This document shows positions 1 to 5,994 of a stretch of 6,195 bases of DNA, piece after piece (the first letter of the stretch is position 1; each line of letters begins with the position of its first letter). The stretch is from positions 1-6,195 of the forward strand of contig SBBT01000147.1 of assembly GCA_005239595.1 (NCBI GenBank), written 5' to 3'. The notes beneath the pieces are model-generated. The model ran no database searches and had not been told where the DNA came from. It saw only the letters and a list, made by a program, of their open reading frames with translations. This DNA comes from Candidatus Troglogloeales bacterium. GTDB lineage: Bacteria > Nitrospirota > Nitrospiria > SBBL01 > SBBT01. The position numbers were made by a program, and so were the translations under genes.

Positions 1-1
1 A

Positions 2-1024
2 TTAAGGTTTGAGGATCAGTTTTCCAAAGACATCCCTCGATCTCATTCTCTCATGGGCCTGATCGGCCTGATCGAGGGGATAGACTGAATCAATCACGGG
101 TGATAACGTCTTTCGTTCTATCAAGCGGGTCACCTCCATCAGCTCCGCCAATGTTCCCATTCTCGCGCCCAAGACTGACAATTCCTTTGTGAAGAGGAGG
201 CGCAGATCCAGATTGGCAATCGGCCCTGTGGTCGCCCCACAGGTAACCAGCGTTCCGGTCTTGGCCAGGGCAAGGAGGCCTTGATGAAACGTTTCCGGTC
301 CGACATGTTCAAAAACCACATCCACGCCGCGGCCATGGGTCACGACATCTACAACCGAGGTGAAGTCCGTATCGGTATGGTTTATAAAAATATCGGCCCC
401 TAACCGTCGCGCCTTGTTCAGTTTCTGCTGTGTGCCGGCCGTTACAATTACCCGCGCCCCAATCAGTTTTCCGATCTGTATTGCGGCGCACCCAATGCCG
501 CTGCCGCCGGCCAGAACCAGGAGATCCTGGCCGGGACGGAGATTGGCCCTGGTAACGAGCATATGCCATGCCGTCAAAAAGGTGAGCGGAAAAGCGGCGG
601 CCTCCTCGAAAGAAAGCCCTCCGGGCATTAAAATAATATTTTCCGCGGGGGCTTTTGTGAATTCGGCGTAGCCGCCATCGCAACCGGCGCCAAAAATCCG
701 ATAGACCTTGCAGAGATTATCATGTCCGGATTGACAGAAGGAGCAACGGAAGCATGAAAGGCCCGGCGCAATGATGACCTTGTCTCCCAACGAGGCCCCA
801 TCCACGCCGGGGCCGATTTCCTCCACCACGCCTGACACGTCGCTTCCAGCAATATGGGGGAGTGAAATGGGATAGGATGGGGTTCCCTGTCGAATCCATA
901 GATCAAGGTGGTTTACGGCGCATGCCATCACCCGCACCACCACTTCATCGCGCCCCGCGGTGGGTTTCGGAACTTCCTCATAAATCAACGGCCCACCCGG
1001 CTGGTGAAAACGAACGGCTTTCAT
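2..1024 (-). CDS. Zinc-lobe medium-chain dehydrogenase/reductase (alcohol dehydrogenase / quinone oxidoreductase-like)
   Basis: Complete 340-residue NAD(P)H-dependent oxidoreductase of the MDR superfamily, probably cytosolic; substrate unknown. The GroES-like N-terminal half (about 1-150) holds a structural-zinc lobe with four cysteines at 91, 94, 97 and 105. The Rossmann half has the nucleotide-binding turn GGSGIG at 173-178. Length is normal for the family. The classical catalytic-zinc ligands look absent: the Cys of the 'C-x-x-D' site is Asn38 in NHLD, and the GHE motif reads GSD at 60-62. This favours a quinone-reductase or enoyl-reductase-like chemistry over a classical zinc alcohol dehydrogenase (inference). 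The ATG start is preceded by a weak AAAAGAG purine stretch about 9 nt upstream. It is the last visible gene of a leftward cluster, 38 bp after the truncated dehydrogenase, and may be cotranscribed with it. Family assignment is firm; substrate is not. Confidence 0.93.
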   Translation of the reverse strand: MKAVRFHQPGGPLIYEEVPKPTAGRDEVVVRVMACAVNHLDLWIRQGTPSYPISLPHIAGSDVSGVVEEIGPGVDGASLGDKVIIAPGLSCFRCSFCQSGHDNLCKVYRIFGAGCDGGYAEFTKAPAENIILMPGGLSFEEAAAFPLTFLTAWHMLVTRANLRPGQDLLVLAGGSGIGCAAIQIGKLIGARVIVTAGTQQKLNKARRLGADIFINHTDTDFTSVVDVVTHGRGVDVVFEHVGPETFHQGLLALAKTGTLVTCGATTGPIANLDLRLLFTKELSVLGARMGTLAELMEVTRLIERKTLSPVIDSVYPLDQADQAHERMRSRDVFGKLILKP

Positions 1025-1062
1025 TTAGAGACTCTTTTAAAAATTTTTAACCTCGGACAGGT

Positions 1063-1254
1063 TCAGCGACTTTCCAGGCAACGAACCGCGCTGCCCGCCT
1101 CTTCAATGTCCTTGGCTGTCCCGATCAGTTCGCCCCTGTTTCTCGCACAAATCGCCACGCTTGCCCCTTCTTTGGCAAAAGACGCCGCAACGGCTTTCCC
1201 AATACCGCGGCCTCCCCCGGTTGCCAAAGCGATCTTCCCTCTGATCGAAATCAC
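1063..1254 (-). pseudogene. Truncated short-chain dehydrogenase/reductase (N-terminal remnant)
   Basis: Encodes only 63 residues of a classical SDR. The first beta strand and cofactor-binding turn are intact (KIALATGGGRGIG, residues 7-19), followed by the next helix and strand (ASVAICARNR, 31-40) and a helix ending EEAG. A TGA then ends the frame. Functional SDRs are about 250 residues with Asn-Ser-Tyr-Lys catalytic residues, all missing here. The chosen GTG start overlaps the stop of the upstream regulatory-protein gene (GTGA, 1254-1251), a typical translational-coupling arrangement; a TTG further upstream at 1290 is less likely because it lies inside the neighbouring gene and adds non-SDR residues. 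Another frame past the stop reads SLNLSEVKNF before a TAA, weakly like the next SDR segment, so a frameshift plus 3' deletion is possible. Only 38 bp separate it from the next gene, so the missing part is not nearby. Most likely a degenerated gene; a short cofactor-binding peptide is conceivable but unsupported. Confidence 0.8.
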
Positions 1255-2090
1255 TTCCGTTTTTCCCCGATGACTTTGACAGGAACCCAACTCATGACAT
1301 CGGTTGCCACTTCCTCAACCGCGCGGCCGGTAACATCAACAATCATCCATTTCGGATTTTGCCGATAGAATTCCCGGCAATAATCGATTTCTTCCCTAAC
1401 CCGCTCCAGATCCGCGTATCCGGGAACGGCTTGCTTGAGTTTTTTCAGCCTTGCCTCCCGAATTTCCACCAGCCGATGCGCATCAATGCACAATCCAACC
1501 ACGCGGGTCGGATCAACGTCATAGATCTCCTTGGGGGGAGCCAGATGAAGGACGATCGGAATATTGGCCACCTTGTAGCCAAATTGCGCGAGATAAATTG
1601 AAAGCGGGGTTTTGGCCGTTCTCGAAGGGCCGACCAGGATGATGTCCGCCTGGGAGATTCCGGAGAGATTTTGTCCATCGTCATGTTTAACAGTATATTG
1701 TACCGCCTCTACACGACCGAGGTAATCGGTATCAATTTGGTGGAGGCTCCCCGGCACGGCATAGGGAGAGGCGCTTAAAAAAGCGCTCATGGCCGAAAGG
1801 AGAGGACTTAAGAGATCGATCGCGATCAGACCCATTTTCTGCGCCCCGCCCTGCATGGCGGCACTAAGCAGTTCAGAAACGAAGGTGAAGACAATGAGGG
1901 CCTTCTTCTCTTTCGCCTCGCGAAGGACCTCCTGAATCTGCTCTTCGGTCCGAATATAATATCGCCGGGATAAAACCTTCGCCACCTGCGGAAACTGGGC
2001 CAGGGCCGCTAAAGACATTTTTGCCGCAGTCTCTCCCGTGGCATCAGAAACCACGAGGATGGGACGGACCTCTGGAGAAGAGACAGCCAT
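1251..2090 (-). CDS. Pyruvate,phosphate dikinase / PEP synthase regulatory protein (bifunctional Ser/Thr kinase-phosphorylase)
   Basis: A 279-residue protein of the kinase-PPPase family (formerly DUF299; E. coli PpsR/YdiA, plant PDRP1). Members inactivate PPDK or PEP synthase by ADP-dependent threonine phosphorylation and reactivate it by Pi-dependent dephosphorylation, switching pyruvate-PEP flux. Visible signatures are the N-terminal VSDATGETA (14-22), the KHDDG motif (135-139), the P-loop-like GPSRTAKTPLSIYLA (154-168) and the C-terminal VDVTGRAVEEVA (251-262). Length is normal. Whether the target is PPDK or PEP synthase cannot be told here because neither gene is in the window, so no symbol is given. 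The ATG at 2090 has no Shine-Dalgarno sequence and a promoter-like pair lies directly in front of it, suggesting a leaderless message (inference). It is divergent from the glucan phosphorylase gene and its stop overlaps the GTG of the dehydrogenase remnant. Confidence 0.95.
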   Translation of the reverse strand: MAVSSPEVRPILVVSDATGETAAKMSLAALAQFPQVAKVLSRRYYIRTEEQIQEVLREAKEKKALIVFTFVSELLSAAMQGGAQKMGLIAIDLLSPLLSAMSAFLSASPYAVPGSLHQIDTDYLGRVEAVQYTVKHDDGQNLSGISQADIILVGPSRTAKTPLSIYLAQFGYKVANIPIVLHLAPPKEIYDVDPTRVVGLCIDAHRLVEIREARLKKLKQAVPGYADLERVREEIDYCREFYRQNPKWMIVDVTGRAVEEVATDVMSWVPVKVIGEKRK

Positions 2091-2096
2091 ATTTTA

Positions 2097-2125
2097 ATGA
2101 TACCGTATTTTTTTAAAAAACCCAA
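2097..2125 (-). promoter_or_regulatory. Predicted sigma70-type promoter of the regulatory-protein gene, possibly leaderless
   Basis: On the minus strand TTGGGT (2125-2120) and TATCAT (2102-2097) are spaced by exactly 17 bp. The spacer is an A/T tract. The -10 box matches 5 of 6 consensus positions, while the -35 box is weaker. The usual start point, about 7 nt downstream, falls on or next to the A of the ATG at 2090, which also lacks a Shine-Dalgarno sequence. This is a prediction from sequence only. Confidence 0.45.
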
Positions 2126-2130
2126 ATCTG

Positions 2131-2159
2131 TTGCGTTTGTGCGGCGCTTTTGTTAGTCT
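2131..2159 (+). promoter_or_regulatory. Possible promoter of the glucan phosphorylase operon
   Basis: A TTGCGT (2131-2136) and an extended -10-like TGTTAGTCT (2151-2159) are spaced by 17 bp on the plus strand, about 30 bp before the phosphorylase ATG. The -10 hexamer itself is poor, with 3 of 6 matches helped by the TG extension. A 5-bp inverted repeat, GCGGC/GCCGC (2141-2145 and 2162-2166), overlaps the same stretch. The call is weak and rests mainly on the need for a promoter in this 100-bp divergent gap. Confidence 0.25.
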
Positions 2160-2190
2160 GGGCCGCTCTTTTATTTAGGTTCCCTGTTCT

Positions 2191-4395
2191 ATGACCGACT
2201 TTCTGCAGATTCCTCCACGGATTGGCCGATTATGGGACCTGGCCTGTAATCTTTGGTGGAGCTGGCATCCGGCGGCACGGAACCTCTTTGAGGCGTTAGA
2301 TCGCCCTCTCTGGAGAAAAACGCAGCACAATCCGGTGAAGGTATTGCAGGACACCTCCTTTGAGACGCTTGCCAAGGCCGCGGAAGACCCGTCCTTTTTA
2401 CGTCTTTATGATAGTGTGATAAAGGACTATGACGACGACCTGGGGATAAAAAACACATGGTTCAGCAACCGCTTTCCAGCATGGTCCGGTTCCCTGATCG
2501 CCTACTTCTCCGCCGAGTTCGGACTGCATAATTCCCTGCCGATTTACTCCGGCGGCCTCGGGCTCCTTGCGGGGGATCATTGCAAGGAAGCAGGAGACCT
2601 GGGCATTCCGATGGTCGGCATCGGATTCCTGTATCCCCAAGGCTATCTTCATCAGCATATCCTGGCGGATGGCTGGCAGGAAGCAACCTATCGGCCTCTC
2701 GATCTGAATTCTGTTCCGATTCAACGGGTTAAATTCCCAACCGGTCAGACCCTTTTAGAGATTTCAGTCGCCCAACGCACTGTTTATATCGCCGTTTGGA
2801 AAGTTCAGGTGGGCCGTGTTCCCCTCTATCTCATGGATACCGATGTCAAGGAGAACGCCCCGTGGGATCGTGAACTTTCGGCCCGGCTTTATGGAGGGGA
2901 TCAGGATCTTAGGATTCGTCAGGAAATCATCTTGGGAATCGGCGGGGTACGCGTCTTGAGGGCGCTTGGGATCGCCCCATCGGTCTGGCATCTCAACGAA
3001 GGACACTCCGCTTTCACCCTGTTGGAGCTGATCAGGGAAAAAGTGGCGTCCGGCGTATCATTTGAAGCAGCGGCGGAAATCGTTAGGAAAAACAGCATCT
3101 TCACAACCCACACGGCGGTGCGGGCGGGACATGACGTATTTCCTGCGTCCCTCATCGAAAAATATTTTCTGGGTTACTGGCCGCAACTGGGACTGGATCA
3201 AGAAGGGTTTTGGATGCTTGGCCGGAGCCAGGAGTCGTGGGGAGAACTTTTCAATATGACGACACTGGCAATTCATCTTTCATCCGGCTGTAATGCGGTC
3301 AGCCGTTTGCACGGACAGGTTTCCCGGAAAATGCTGCACCACCTGTGGCCTGACACGGAAGAAGAAAAGGTTCCGATTATCTCGATTACCAACGGCGTTC
3401 ATGTTCCAACCTGGGTAGCACCGGAGCTCGATGCACTTTATCAAAAATACCTCTCTCCCGATTGGGTCTTAAGACATGATGAGCCGGTTCTCTGGCAACG
3501 GATTTTAGACATTCCGGATCATCTTCTCTGGGAAGTGCGCCAGGAACTAAAAAGAAAATTGCTCAGTTTCATTAGAGAACGGGCACGGCTCTTGTGGACG
3601 GAGGAGCGGGCCGATCCGGCACAACTTCTCACCTCCGGAACCCTCTTGGATCCAGAGGCCCTTACCATTGGCTTTGCGCGCCGTTTTACCTCTTATAAAC
3701 GGGCCACGATCATTTTCCGTCAACTCGATCGCTTAAAACGGATATTAGGGGATCGGTGGCGCCCGGTTCAGCTCATCTTTGCGGGAAAGGCCCACCCCGC
3801 CGACGAGGCTGGCAAACGGCATATACAACAAGTATTTAATCTTGCCAAAGACCATCATATGGCCGGGCACATTGCGTTTGTAGAGAATTACGAAATGCAT
3901 GTTGCCCACTTCTTTGTTCAGGGAGTGGATGTCTGGCTCAATACACCGCGCTCCCCGCTAGAAGCGAGTGGTACCAGCGGCATGAAGGCCTCGCTGAATG
4001 GTGTTCCGCAACTAAGCGTCCCCGATGGCTGGTGGCCGGAAGGGTACACCGGCTCCAACGGCTGGGTTTTTGGTGTCCAACAGACCTTCTCGCATGACGA
4101 GTCTCAAATTGAATTGCAGGATGCCGTGGACGCCGATTCTCTTTATCATATCCTGGAGAATGAAGTGATCCCGCTCTATTACCAACGGGATGCCGATGGC
4201 GTTCCCCGCGCCTGGATGCAGACCGTCAAAGCCGCCATCCGCTCGATTGTACCTTCCTTTTGCGCCCGCAGGATGGTCAAAGAATACGCGGAACGTCTTT
4301 ATGTCCCTGCAATAAAACAATCCAAACGGCTGCAGATGGATCCGTCTTTTGCAGAGGGGGCCCATCTTGGAACTAATAGAGAAACTGCTCCATAA
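2191..4395 (+). CDS. glgP: Alpha-glucan phosphorylase (glycogen/maltodextrin phosphorylase, short bacterial form with DUF3417)
   Basis: A 734-residue cytosolic GT35 enzyme that releases glucose-1-phosphate from alpha-1,4-glucan using phosphate and PLP. The N-terminal DUF3417 domain (about 1-100; LWDLACNLWWSWHP at 14-27) marks the archaeal/bacterial alpha-glucan phosphorylase subfamily rather than the longer E. coli GlgP/MalP type. The core begins with YFSAEFGLHNSLPIYSGGLG (105-124). Other landmarks are HLNEGHSAF (267-275), ITNGVHVPTW (399-408) and GFARRFTSYKR (494-504). The PLP motif EASGTSGMK (591-599) makes Lys599 the predicted Schiff-base lysine, and NGVPQLSVPDGWW (603-615) follows. All expected key residues appear present and the length suits this subfamily. 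The ATG start matches the usual N-terminus; only a weak AGG lies upstream. The 3' end overlaps the Nudix gene by 29 nt, indicating cotranscription. It is divergent from the PPDK/PEP-synthase regulator gene. Confidence 0.96.
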   Translation: MTDFLQIPPRIGRLWDLACNLWWSWHPAARNLFEALDRPLWRKTQHNPVKVLQDTSFETLAKAAEDPSFLRLYDSVIKDYDDDLGIKNTWFSNRFPAWSGSLIAYFSAEFGLHNSLPIYSGGLGLLAGDHCKEAGDLGIPMVGIGFLYPQGYLHQHILADGWQEATYRPLDLNSVPIQRVKFPTGQTLLEISVAQRTVYIAVWKVQVGRVPLYLMDTDVKENAPWDRELSARLYGGDQDLRIRQEIILGIGGVRVLRALGIAPSVWHLNEGHSAFTLLELIREKVASGVSFEAAAEIVRKNSIFTTHTAVRAGHDVFPASLIEKYFLGYWPQLGLDQEGFWMLGRSQESWGELFNMTTLAIHLSSGCNAVSRLHGQVSRKMLHHLWPDTEEEKVPIISITNGVHVPTWVAPELDALYQKYLSPDWVLRHDEPVLWQRILDIPDHLLWEVRQELKRKLLSFIRERARLLWTEERADPAQLLTSGTLLDPEALTIGFARRFTSYKRATIIFRQLDRLKRILGDRWRPVQLIFAGKAHPADEAGKRHIQQVFNLAKDHHMAGHIAFVENYEMHVAHFFVQGVDVWLNTPRSPLEASGTSGMKASLNGVPQLSVPDGWWPEGYTGSNGWVFGVQQTFSHDESQIELQDAVDADSLYHILENEVIPLYYQRDADGVPRAWMQTVKAAIRSIVPSFCARRMVKEYAERLYVPAIKQSKRLQMDPSFAEGAHLGTNRETAP
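4354..4360 (+). promoter_or_regulatory. Ribosome binding site that fixes the Nudix start
   Basis: GAGGGGG lies inside the 3' end of the phosphorylase gene, 6 nt before the TTG at 4367. It is the best Shine-Dalgarno match near the start of the Nudix gene. It would lie downstream of the alternative TTG at 4349, so it supports the shorter reading. Confidence 0.6.
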
Positions 4396-4918
4396 AAAGG
4401 TCGTCTATCAAGGCCGCTACATCCGGACAGAGGAACAGACCGTTCAACTCCCGGATGGGACAAAGGCCGTTCGGGAGATCGTCTCTCCGCCCGATGCGGT
4501 CGGAATTCTTCCGGTGGATTCCGACGAGACGGTCTATCTGGTTCGCCAATACCGTCCGGCCATTACCCGGGTCACGACCGAAATTCCGGCAGGCATCTCG
4601 GAGGCAAATGAGTTGCCGATGGAGACGGCACGACGGGAATGCGCCGAAGAAATAGGGAAAGAACCGAAACGTCTCGACTTCCTGTTTACCTATTATCATT
4701 CTGTCGGATTTTCGACCGGGAAAATTCATGTTTTTTTGGGACGAGACCTGGTGGTTAATCCCAAAATACATGCGGAACAGGGAGAATTTCTGGAGGTAAC
4801 CACCCTCCCTTTCGCCGATCTCTATCGGCAGGGAATCGCGGGAGAGATTGTCGACAGCAAAACCCTGCTTGCGCTCCTCTGGTATCAGCAGCTGTTTCGC
4901 CTTCCGACCGGGATATAA
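4367..4918 (+). CDS. Nudix hydrolase, ADP-ribose pyrophosphatase-like
   Basis: A 183-residue Nudix hydrolase, probably cleaving ADP-ribose or another nucleoside-diphosphate sugar to AMP plus a sugar phosphate with Mg2+. The N-terminal beta domain (MELIEKLLHKKVVYQGRY) is typical of ADP-ribose pyrophosphatases. The Nudix box runs from Gly76 to Gly97 (GISEANE...RECAEEIG), with Glu91, Glu94 and Glu95 as metal-binding candidates; it follows the EIPAG motif (72-76). The TTG at 4367 is preferred because a strong GAGGGGG lies 6 nt upstream and the N-terminus then fits the family; an upstream TTG at 4349 would add six residues. The gene overlaps the phosphorylase by 29 nt, suggesting coupled translation. 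Oddity: where many ADP-ribose pyrophosphatases read SPGF..E after the box, this one has SVGFSTG (112-118), lacking that Pro and Glu, so the substrate may differ. Family firm, substrate uncertain. Confidence 0.9.
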   Translation: MELIEKLLHKKVVYQGRYIRTEEQTVQLPDGTKAVREIVSPPDAVGILPVDSDETVYLVRQYRPAITRVTTEIPAGISEANELPMETARRECAEEIGKEPKRLDFLFTYYHSVGFSTGKIHVFLGRDLVVNPKIHAEQGEFLEVTTLPFADLYRQGIAGEIVDSKTLLALLWYQQLFRLPTGI

Positions 4919-4921
4919 GGT

Positions 4922-5509
4922 TTAGTCGCGGGATAGCTGTCGTCTAAGAAACTGGTAGGCTGCAACCACCCTTCGCAAGCGCGCCTCTGCGCTGCGATCT
5001 CCCCCCTTCGTGTCCGGGTGGCACTCCTTGGCAGAGCGACGAAAGGCTGTCGTAACGGTGGACAGATCAGCCTCTTCGGAAAGGCCGAGGGTCTGATACG
5101 CCTCGGTCACGGAAGCGATTTCTCCATCAAGGGGATCTCTTTTCTCGGTAAATCGGCTAAAGAAATCGGAAAACCCGCGTCTTTTGCGCCTGCGGGAACG
5201 GCCATAAAGCGCGCTTTCCAGTTCATCCAACCGATCTTCTACATAAGAGAGCCGCTCGGCAGTACGGTTCAATTCCGCCCATGTTTCAACTTCGTTGATC
5301 TGATCCTCAATTTTATGCAAGAGATCCTCAAACCCTTGCAATTTCTCCTCCAAGGCAAAATAGGTGTAAACACGTGCTTCGTAGAACTGATCAAAGGCGA
5401 AAGCCAGATCGACTTGAACGGTTTCCAGGAGGGCATGGAGACCTCTTCTTACCGATTGTTTTTTTTCGAGGAGTCTCTTTGAGTGCGGTGTTGCGGAATC
5501 GGCGTTCAT
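4922..5509 (-). CDS. J-domain (DnaJ-like) protein with N-terminal coiled-coil region
   Basis: A 195-residue protein with a J domain at its C-terminus (about 137-195). YQTLGLSEEADL is helix I, AFRRSAKECHPDTKGGD carries the diagnostic HPD at 164-166, and ARLRRVVAAYQFLRRQL is helix III. J domains stimulate the ATPase of DnaK-type Hsp70. There is no G/F region or zinc-finger domain, so this is a class-C J protein with a specialised client. Residues about 20-100 are helical and acidic, with coiled-coil character, followed by a basic patch SRRRKRRGF (105-113). No signal peptide or membrane segment is seen. The ATG at 5509 is preferred, although it has no clear Shine-Dalgarno; a TTG at 5548 with a weak GAG upstream would add 13 residues. 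It lies 51 nt behind the small membrane-protein gene on the same strand, probably in one operon, and ends 3 bp from the convergent Nudix gene. Client unknown. Confidence 0.85.
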   Translation of the reverse strand: MNADSATPHSKRLLEKKQSVRRGLHALLETVQVDLAFAFDQFYEARVYTYFALEEKLQGFEDLLHKIEDQINEVETWAELNRTAERLSYVEDRLDELESALYGRSRRRKRRGFSDFFSRFTEKRDPLDGEIASVTEAYQTLGLSEEADLSTVTTAFRRSAKECHPDTKGGDRSAEARLRRVVAAYQFLRRQLSRD

Positions 5510-5560
5510 GATGGGCTTTATGTTACCAAGGCGCCTGTGGTGTTGCAATGGCCCATCTCA

Positions 5561-5776
5561 TTATTTGAGACGCGCCTCTCGCCATAACAGAAAGGCAAGC
5601 CCCCCGGCAATCCCAAGAAAAATGCCGCTGGGCCACATCGGAACAACCAGCCCATTTAAGGTGATCTCCCACCCCAAAATGAGTCTTGCGAGATGCACCA
5701 AGGCGATTATCCCAAAAACGATGGTAGCCACAAATGTGACGGGCCGCCGCACCCTCTTCATGAAAAGAGTTTCCAT
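5561..5776 (-). CDS. Small two-helix inner-membrane protein of unknown function
   Basis: A 71-residue hydrophobic protein whose function I do not recognise. Two membrane helices are clear: about 14-34 (TFVATIVFGIIALVHLARLIL) and about 47-65 (MWPSGIFLGIAGGLAFLLW). They are joined by a short loop with GWEITLNGLVVP. Basic residues at the N-terminus (KRVRR) and C-terminus (WREARLK) suggest both ends face the cytoplasm. The layout resembles small uncharacterised membrane proteins that end in an LWREAR-like tail, seen in several proteobacteria and Nitrospirota (from memory, not searched). The ATG at 5776 is well supported by a perfect AGGAGG 6 nt upstream; Met6 is a weaker alternative. It precedes the J-domain gene by 51 nt and shares its likely promoter. 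Confidence 0.82.
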   Translation of the reverse strand: METLFMKRVRRPVTFVATIVFGIIALVHLARLILGWEITLNGLVVPMWPSGIFLGIAGGLAFLLWREARLK

Positions 5777-5782
5777 CGCTGG

Positions 5783-5788
5783 CCTCCT
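5783..5788 (-). promoter_or_regulatory. Strong Shine-Dalgarno for the small membrane protein
   Basis: A perfect AGGAGG on the minus strand lies 6 nt before the ATG at 5776. It is the best ribosome binding site in the window and the main evidence that this short reading frame is translated. Confidence 0.85.
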
Positions 5789-5835
5789 ATAACGCCGAAA
5801 CAGGTTTAAGATTTTTTAAGAATATCCTGGCTGAA

Positions 5836-5865
5836 ATTATAGTCCCTAATCTGAAAGTGGCGCAA
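5836..5865 (-). promoter_or_regulatory. Predicted sigma70-type promoter of the membrane-protein/J-domain operon
   Basis: A perfect TATAAT (5841-5836, minus strand) is preceded at 18 bp by TTGCGC (5865-5860). Transcription would start near 5829, giving a leader of about 50 nt that ends in the strong AGGAGG site. Position and spacing fit well, but the -35 box matches only three consensus bases. Confidence 0.5.
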
Positions 5866-5936
5866 GTACTCGGTCTGCCTCTTTGGTGCGGTTAATCGGA
5901 CAGGCGATCGAGAAGACTTCCGATTTCTTGTTTTAA

Positions 5937-5954
5937 TTCAGGAAGTTCAGGAAG
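5937..5954. repeat. Perfect 9-bp tandem repeat
   Basis: TTCAGGAAG occurs twice in direct succession on the plus strand. On the minus strand it would encode Leu-Pro-Glu twice in the orphan reading-frame tail ending at 5892. It lies in the gap between the receiver remnant and the membrane-protein gene, which otherwise holds only the predicted promoter. Confidence 0.6.
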
Positions 5955-5994
5955 GCTGTTCTGGATGGATTTCTACTGTTTCCTATTGTTTCTT

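Noticed and set aside
1037..1050. Perfect 14-bp palindrome TTAAAAATTTTTAA before the MDR gene
   Set aside because: Pure A/T symmetry with no G/C stem; too simple to call an operator or terminator.
908..1273. Open frame on the plus strand across the dehydrogenase remnant and the start of the MDR gene (121 codons)
   Set aside because: It is antisense to two recognisable families, has no domain signature of its own, and is low-complexity in the way of a shadow frame.
4012..4771. Minus-strand open frames opposite the phosphorylase end and the Nudix gene
   Set aside because: Shadows of two well-conserved plus-strand genes; no family motifs.
5018..5482. 154-codon plus-strand open frame opposite the J-domain gene
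   Set aside because: The minus-strand frame carries a clear HPD J domain; the plus-strand translation has no recognisable motif and no ribosome binding site was evident.
5895..5934. ATCGGA...TCCGAT inverted repeat followed by TTTCTTGTTTT on the plus strand
   Set aside because: The T-rich side faces the plus strand, where no gene ends; in the direction of the receiver gene it is followed by TAACC, so it does not work as a terminator there.
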